A stretch of 45,090 nt of DNA from the IMG/VR virus record IMGVR_UViG_3300010885_033901, positions 1 to 45,090 of that record; one strand, written 5' to 3'. Positions 40,405-45,090 of this stretch are shown here, piece by piece (within the stretch, counting starts at the first letter, position 1; each line of letters begins with the position of its first letter). The notes under the pieces were generated by a model. It ran no database searches and had not been told where the DNA came from. It was given only the letters and a program-made list of their open reading frames with translations. The translations under genes and the position numbers were made by a program. The stretch is from a virus.

Positions 40405-40412
40405 TATAAATA
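40405..40412 (+). promoter_or_regulatory. Late promoter (TATAAATA)
   Basis: A perfect TATAAATA; predicted start near 40418, 3 nt before the ATG at 40421. Confidence 0.75.
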
Positions 40413-40420
40413 CTACTATA

Positions 40421-41062
40421 ATGGCCACATATTCGGATATCAATATTGATCAGGGAAGTTCATTTTCGTCTACTATTACTGTCAAAGATGTCAATGGTCT
40501 CCCATTTGATGTTGTAGGATACTCCGCACGCGGCCAAATTAGAAAATCATATACATCTTTGACAGCAATTGATTTTTCAACTGTTATTCTTACTCCTACC
40601 ACACTAGGACATGTTGGTATTTCATTAACATCTGCTGTAACACGGGGGATGAAGCCTGGTCGTTATGTTTTCGATGTAGAAATTTATAATATTAGTAATG
40701 ATGTAATTAGAATTGCTGAAGGACAAGTTTCTGTATCGCCTGCGGCTACTCATATAGTAGCTCCCTTATCTACGGTTTCAGATCTATCTGAACTTATGTT
40801 AAGTTACGGTACATTAAACCCAGAATTTACACCTAAAACTCTATCATACACAATATCCTTTCCAAATCATACAACAGATATTGCCCTTACTCCAATTTCT
40901 CTTGATGATACTTCTACTATTAAAATTAATGGTATTCCAGTTATATCAAGAACCTCTAGTAATGGGATTGCTCTTATTCCCGGAGTTAATGTAATTACTA
41001 TAGTTGTTCTTGCTCAAGACGGAGTTTCAACCTCTACATATACAATAACCTGCACCATATAA
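40421..41062 (+). CDS. Virion protein with fibre-associated N-terminus and cadherin-like C-terminal domain
   Basis: A 213-residue protein. Residues 1-110 (INIDQGSSFSSTITVKDVNG, then VVGYSARGQIRKSY) match a beta-sandwich module common just before large fibre genes in marine T4-like phages; it is similar to siphophage BppU N-termini. Residues about 124-213 look like a cadherin-like beta-sandwich: LSYGTLNPEFTPKTLSYTIS, then IKINGIPV, PGVNVITIVVLAQDG and a final TYTITCTI. The same domain type ends the gp7-position protein. It overlaps the following fibre (TAATG), so the two are probably assembled together. Confidence 0.65.
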   Translation: MATYSDINIDQGSSFSSTITVKDVNGLPFDVVGYSARGQIRKSYTSLTAIDFSTVILTPTTLGHVGISLTSAVTRGMKPGRYVFDVEIYNISNDVIRIAEGQVSVSPAATHIVAPLSTVSDLSELMLSYGTLNPEFTPKTLSYTISFPNHTTDIALTPISLDDTSTIKINGIPVISRTSSNGIALIPGVNVITIVVLAQDGVSTSTYTITCTI

Positions 41063-44000
41063 TGGCTGACATTACATCCTATATTGTTCCAAATAATCCT
41101 TTAATGGGTAGTGTAAAATCGAATAATGATATTTCGGTTACTACATTTAGCTCAGGCGGTAACAGATTATCAGAATTAGTTGATGTAGATTTGTCCGATG
41201 TTTCAGATGGTGCATTATTAATCTATAATGGAGCATCATTAAATTTTGTTGCAACAACTCTTGCAAATAATTCCCATACAACTATTAGTGGAGGTTCTTA
41301 TTCTGGTATAGCTGGATCAACTATTCTTATTAAGAATTCAGGCATACATGGATCTAATCCTACTATAGCAAATATTGGATACGGAGAACTTGCCTTAAAT
41401 TATGCTGATGGTTTAATATACTATAGAACAGCAACAAATACAATAGGTTCATTTGAAGCAGCAGAACAAACTATTACTCTAACTGGAGATGTCACAGGAT
41501 CTGGTACTGGGAGTTTTGTAACAACTCTTAAGGATACAGGTTCAGCAGGAACATATAAAAGTATAACAACTGACTCCAAGGGAAGAGTTATATCTGGAAC
41601 TAACCCTACAACTCTTATTGGATATGGCATAACTGATGCAGCAACTTCTGTACAAGGTGGTAAGGCTGATACTGCTCTGCAACCAGGTGCAATTGGAGTA
41701 ACTATTCAAGGGTATTCATCCAATTTAGATTCTTGGTCAGGAAAAACTCCTTATGCTGGAACTATAACAGTTACATCAGGACAAACTCTTAATGTTACAA
41801 CAGGGGGTACATTAGGAACCGCAGCTTATACAAATTCAACAGCATATGAAGTTCCTCTTACCTTTACTTCTCCCCTTTCAAGATTATCTAATACAATATC
41901 ACTAAAAGGTTTAACTGGATTTGGTTCATCATATCAAGCCTTATGTACTAATTCTACAACGGATGGTTTAGAGTGGAGAACATTTACATCGAATCCTGGA
42001 ACAGTAACAACTGTTTCTGTATCAACTGCAAATGGAGTTTCTGGATCTGTTGAAAATGCATCATCAACTCCAGCAATATCAATTTCTCTTGGAACAATTA
42101 CTCCAACTTCTGTTAACGGTCTAACATTAGCAACTGCAACTGCTGGATTTACTATTGCGGGCGGAACTACTTCAAAAACTCTAACGGTTCCTCTTGATGC
42201 ATCTGTATCTGGTACCAATACTGGGGATAATGCAACTAATACACAATATAGTTCCCTTATAAGTTTTCCTGGGTTCGGCACAAGTCATTCAACTGCTGCA
42301 TATGGAGATGACTCAAGAATAGTTTTGGGTGGGACTTCATTACAACCCGGATCAATTGGTTCTACCATTGAAGCTTGGTCTGCTAATTTAGATACATGGT
42401 CGGGTAAAACTCCTTATGCAGGAACTATAACAATAACTTCTGGTTATACTCTTGCAGCTGGAACAGGAGGAACATTAGGAACAGCTGCTTATACAAATTC
42501 AACAGCATATGATATTGCTGGTGCGGCCGCAGCAATTACCCTATCAGGTCTTGGAGGTGTTCCTACATCTCGCACAGTTGCAGGCCATGCGCTAACCGCA
42601 GATGTAACTATTTCAGCATCTGACGTTGGATTATCATCTGTCACAAATGACGCCCAAACAAAAGCATCCATTGTTCCTAATACTACTCCATCTGCTGGTC
42701 AATTATTAATAGGCAATGCTGGTGGTACATCATATGCTGCGGTATCCGCTTCAGGTGATGCAACCATAGCTTCAACTGGTGTTATTTCTGTAACTAAGGT
42801 TGGAGGAGCTACCTTAGGAACTGCCGCATTTACGGCGGCTACCGCATATGATGCATCTGGATTGGCTGCATCTGCTGAGTCTGCTGCAAAGTCATATGCT
42901 GACGGTTTGGTAATTGGTCTAGTTGATGATCGTGGTAATTTTGATGCATCTGTAAATACATTTCCAACTACGGGAGGATCTGGAACATCTGGAGCAATTT
43001 TAAAAGGTGATCTATGGAGAATTTCTATAGTTGCTGCATCTGGTCCATTGGCTGGTTATACCATTGGCAGTTCAATGAGAGCCTTGGTTGATTCTCCTGG
43101 ACAAACAACTTCAAATTGGGCTCTACTTGAAGGTGCATTTCCTTATATTCCAGAAAATGATGCACATAGGTCACAAAGTATAGTTACAGATTTAGCTAGT
43201 ACAACTCAATATCCTTCTACAAAAGCAGTATATGATTGGGCGACTGGGGCATTTGCTCCAGGTTCTAGTGGAACATACGAAGTTCCTCTTACATTTACTT
43301 CTCCTCTAGCGCGATCAACCAATACAATATCTTTAAAAGGATTAACTGGTTTTGGTACAGCAGGTCAAACTCTTTGTACAAATTCTTCAACTGATGGATT
43401 TGAATGGAAAACATTTGTATCTAATCCTGGAACTGTTACAACTGTTTCTGTATCAACCGCAAATGGAGTTTCTGGTTCTGTATCAAATCCATCATCAACT
43501 CCAGCCATAACTATTACTCTTGGAGCCATTACTCCGTCTTCGGTTAATGGTTTAACTCTAACCAGTGCAACTACTGGATTTACTATTGCTGGTGGAACAA
43601 CATCTAAAACACTCACAGTCGCTCTTGATGCATCTGTATCTGGTACTAATACAGGAGATAATGCAGCAAATTCAAATTATAGTTCTCTTGTAAGTTTTCC
43701 TGGATTTGGAATAAGCCATTCAACTGCTGCATATGGAGATCATCTTCATACAGGCGTATATGATGTTGCTGGTGCTGCTGCTGCAATTACCCTATCAGGT
43801 CTTGGCGGTGTTCCTACATCTCGCACAGTTGCAGGTCATGCGCTAACCGGTGATATAACAATATCCGCTTCTGATGTTTCCTTAGGATCTGTTACCAATG
43901 ATGCCCAAACTAAGGCATCAATTGTTCCTAATACAGTTCCATCGGCTGGCCAAATTCTAGTTGGTAATGCTGGTAATACTGCATATGCAGCAGTATCCAC

Positions 44001-45090
44001 TTCAGGGGATGCAACAATAGCTTCAACTGGTGCTATATCAGTAACTAAGGTTGGAGGATCTACCTTAGGAACTGCCGCATTTACTGCCGCGACTGACTAT
44101 GCCACCGCTTCACATTCTCAAGCAGAATCTACCATAACATTTACTGATATAACCACAGGAAATGCCTCTACCACTTCTCATGGATATGCTCCTAGAGCAA
44201 CTGCTCCGTCATCTGGTTTATTATCGGTTCTTGCAATTGGAAATACAGAAACTGTTTATTCCAACAAGGCATTATTTGATACAACAAATCCTGCTGCGTT
44301 AGGAACTGTTGGACCTGGAACACAATTAATTGCTGCAAGAAGAGATCACGTTCATGCAATGCCTTCTGCTTCTGATGTTGGAGCATTATCGACAGGAGGA
44401 GGAACCCTTACAGGTAATCTGTTATTTTCAACAGATAATACACTTGATATTGGTGCAACTGCAGCAACTCGCCCTCGATCATTATATCTTGGAACCGGAT
44501 TAAAGATTCAAAGCACATCAAATCAAATAGTTACTGGAGCAAGTACAAATTTAACTACTCTTACCTTTCCTGCTTCATCTGGTGCTGTAACAGTAACAAT
44601 GCCAAATGTAAATGGTACAGTTGCTCTAACATCAAGCACCTTAGGAGGTTATGGTATAACTGATGCTCTTAATGTATCAGGTGCAACCACAGGAGCAACC
44701 TCTCAAGCCCAAGTATTTACAAATGGAGTTATTGCTCCCACTATTTCTGGTAGTGCTTCTGCTGTAGCGGCAGTAACACTTCAAGGTAATACTGCAACTG
44801 CATCTGGAACAAATATTGTTGGGGGTGCAGTAAATATAAATGCAACACCAGGAACTGGAACCGGGGTTAGCACAATTACTTTTAATACTGGTACTACCCT
44901 AACAACAGGAACTACTCTTCAGACATCAAGCGCCAAGATGACAATTCTTGGATCTGGCAATGTTGGAATCGGCACAGCTTCCCCAGCATCTACATCCATC
45001 CTTGAACTCTCCTCAACAACAAAAGGATTTCTACCACCCCGTTTATCAACAACTCAGCGTGATGCTATTACTACTCCCGCTGATGGGTTA
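41062..45090 (+). CDS. Long tail fibre, 3'-truncated by the window edge (at least 1343 residues)
   Basis: The ATG at 41062 overlaps the previous stop (TAATG) and the frame stays open to the last base, so 1343 codons are visible. Domain order: an N-terminal segment with RLSELVDVDLSDVSDGALLI; the YGELALNYADGLIYYR module shared with the YadA-like fibre; many TLTGDVTGSGTGSF-type beta-helical repeats; two large internal duplicates; a later GITDALNVSGATTGAT segment. Finally comes SPASTSILELSSTTKGFLPP followed by RLSTTQRDAITTPADGL, a motif that in other phages precedes the fibre tip or an S74 intramolecular chaperone, so most of the gene is present. Confidence 0.85.
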   Translation, partial: MADITSYIVPNNPLMGSVKSNNDISVTTFSSGGNRLSELVDVDLSDVSDGALLIYNGASLNFVATTLANNSHTTISGGSYSGIAGSTILIKNSGIHGSNPTIANIGYGELALNYADGLIYYRTATNTIGSFEAAEQTITLTGDVTGSGTGSFVTTLKDTGSAGTYKSITTDSKGRVISGTNPTTLIGYGITDAATSVQGGKADTALQPGAIGVTIQGYSSNLDSWSGKTPYAGTITVTSGQTLNVTTGGTLGTAAYTNSTAYEVPLTFTSPLSRLSNTISLKGLTGFGSSYQALCTNSTTDGLEWRTFTSNPGTVTTVSVSTANGVSGSVENASSTPAISISLGTITPTSVNGLTLATATAGFTIAGGTTSKTLTVPLDASVSGTNTGDNATNTQYSSLISFPGFGTSHSTAAYGDDSRIVLGGTSLQPGSIGSTIEAWSANLDTWSGKTPYAGTITITSGYTLAAGTGGTLGTAAYTNSTAYDIAGAAAAITLSGLGGVPTSRTVAGHALTADVTISASDVGLSSVTNDAQTKASIVPNTTPSAGQLLIGNAGGTSYAAVSASGDATIASTGVISVTKVGGATLGTAAFTAATAYDASGLAASAESAAKSYADGLVIGLVDDRGNFDASVNTFPTTGGSGTSGAILKGDLWRISIVAASGPLAGYTIGSSMRALVDSPGQTTSNWALLEGAFPYIPENDAHRSQSIVTDLASTTQYPSTKAVYDWATGAFAPGSSGTYEVPLTFTSPLARSTNTISLKGLTGFGTAGQTLCTNSSTDGFEWKTFVSNPGTVTTVSVSTANGVSGSVSNPSSTPAITITLGAITPSSVNGLTLTSATTGFTIAGGTTSKTLTVALDASVSGTNTGDNAANSNYSSLVSFPGFGISHSTAAYGDHLHTGVYDVAGAAAAITLSGLGGVPTSRTVAGHALTGDITISASDVSLGSVTNDAQTKASIVPNTVPSAGQILVGNAGNTAYAAVSTSGDATIASTGAISVTKVGGSTLGTAAFTAATDYATASHSQAESTITFTDITTGNASTTSHGYAPRATAPSSGLLSVLAIGNTETVYSNKALFDTTNPAALGTVGPGTQLIAARRDHVHAMPSASDVGALSTGGGTLTGNLLFSTDNTLDIGATAATRPRSLYLGTGLKIQSTSNQIVTGASTNLTTLTFPASSGAVTVTMPNVNGTVALTSSTLGGYGITDALNVSGATTGATSQAQVFTNGVIAPTISGSASAVAAVTLQGNTATASGTNIVGGAVNINATPGTGTGVSTITFNTGTTLTTGTTLQTSSAKMTILGSGNVGIGTASPASTSILELSSTTKGFLPPRLSTTQRDAITTPADGL
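41848..44090 (+). repeat. Two-block internal duplication in the long fibre gene
   Basis: Block 1 (about 41848-42308) recurs at about 43279-43740. Block 2 (about 42518-42850) recurs at about 43768-44090. Protein sequences align closely, with marker segments PLTFTSPL, VSVSTANGVSGS, GGVPTSRTVAGHALT and SIVPNT. The region between the copies holds a distinct stretch with RGNFDASVNTFPTTGG. It looks like fibre lengthening by segment duplication. Confidence 0.8.

Overview
The window is part of the genome of a large contractile-tailed (T4-type) phage. The evidence is a linked set of T4-family proteins: gp33-like, gp59 and gp32 in the replication/late-transcription block, and gp26, a gp51-like product, a tape measure, a tail-tube-fold protein, gp4, gp48, gp53, hub proteins, gp25, gp6, a gp7-position protein and gp8 in the virion blocks. 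The gp32, gp33, gp59 and baseplate sequences look most like those of marine T4-like phages (cyanophage and relatives). No photosynthesis or other host-diagnostic gene is present, so the host is not identified. The signal peptides suggest a diderm bacterium. The DNA is AT-rich, especially from about 5 kb onwards.

Layout. (1) 1-7.6 kb, plus strand: early/middle genes. These are the end of a macro-domain protein, two tiny membrane proteins, an ATP-dependent DNA ligase with a WGR-like N-terminus, several small unknowns, a histidine phosphatase, a conserved unknown, gp33-like, gp59 and gp32. Several are preceded by sigma70-type promoters (TTTACA, 17 nt, TATAAT). The gp32 gene is split by a group I intron (about 6388-6894). 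A strong terminator follows gp32. (2) 7.6-12.8 kb: a small thioredoxin-fold gene, then a minus-strand tail block: gp4, an unknown virion-type protein, a tube-fold protein, gp26, a gp51-like frame and the tape measure. (3) 12.8-31.6 kb, plus strand: baseplate genes gp48, gp53, hub, a gp5-like OB-fold/CHAP hydrolase, a needle protein, an MBG-domain protein, gp25, gp6, gp7-position, gp8, a giant 1802-aa structural protein and a small coiled-coil protein. (4) 31.6-45.1 kb, plus strand: adhesion and accessory genes: a collar/RCC1-repeat fibre, a YadA-head-like fibre, three secreted proteins, a sulfotransferase, two small structural proteins and an unfinished fibre of at least 1343 aa.

Stand-out observations. 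First, gp26 ends on a correctly phased T TTT TTC slippery heptamer. A 6-nt spacer and a perfect 12-bp stem follow, and the gp51-like sequence lies in the -1 frame directly upstream of the tape measure. This is a textbook programmed frameshift arrangement, like lambda G/GT. Second, essentially no gene has a Shine-Dalgarno sequence. Late genes either begin at, or a few nucleotides after, the start predicted from a TATAAATA-type late promoter, or they overlap or abut the previous stop codon. This suggests a leaderless plus termination-coupled translation regime. Third, a 174-bp intergenic cassette occurs twice in opposite orientations (12108-12281 and 39770-39942). Each copy carries two tandem hairpins, a sigma70 promoter firing away from the downstream late gene, and a late promoter at its edge; it may encode a small RNA. 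Fourth, a T4 td-like group I intron interrupts gp32 at the conserved DPV/GEYN junction.

How the parts work together: gp59 and gp32 load helicase onto recombination and replication forks. gp33, with host-derived polymerase and a sliding clamp encoded elsewhere, switches on the TATAAATA late promoters, and these drive the tail, baseplate and fibre genes.
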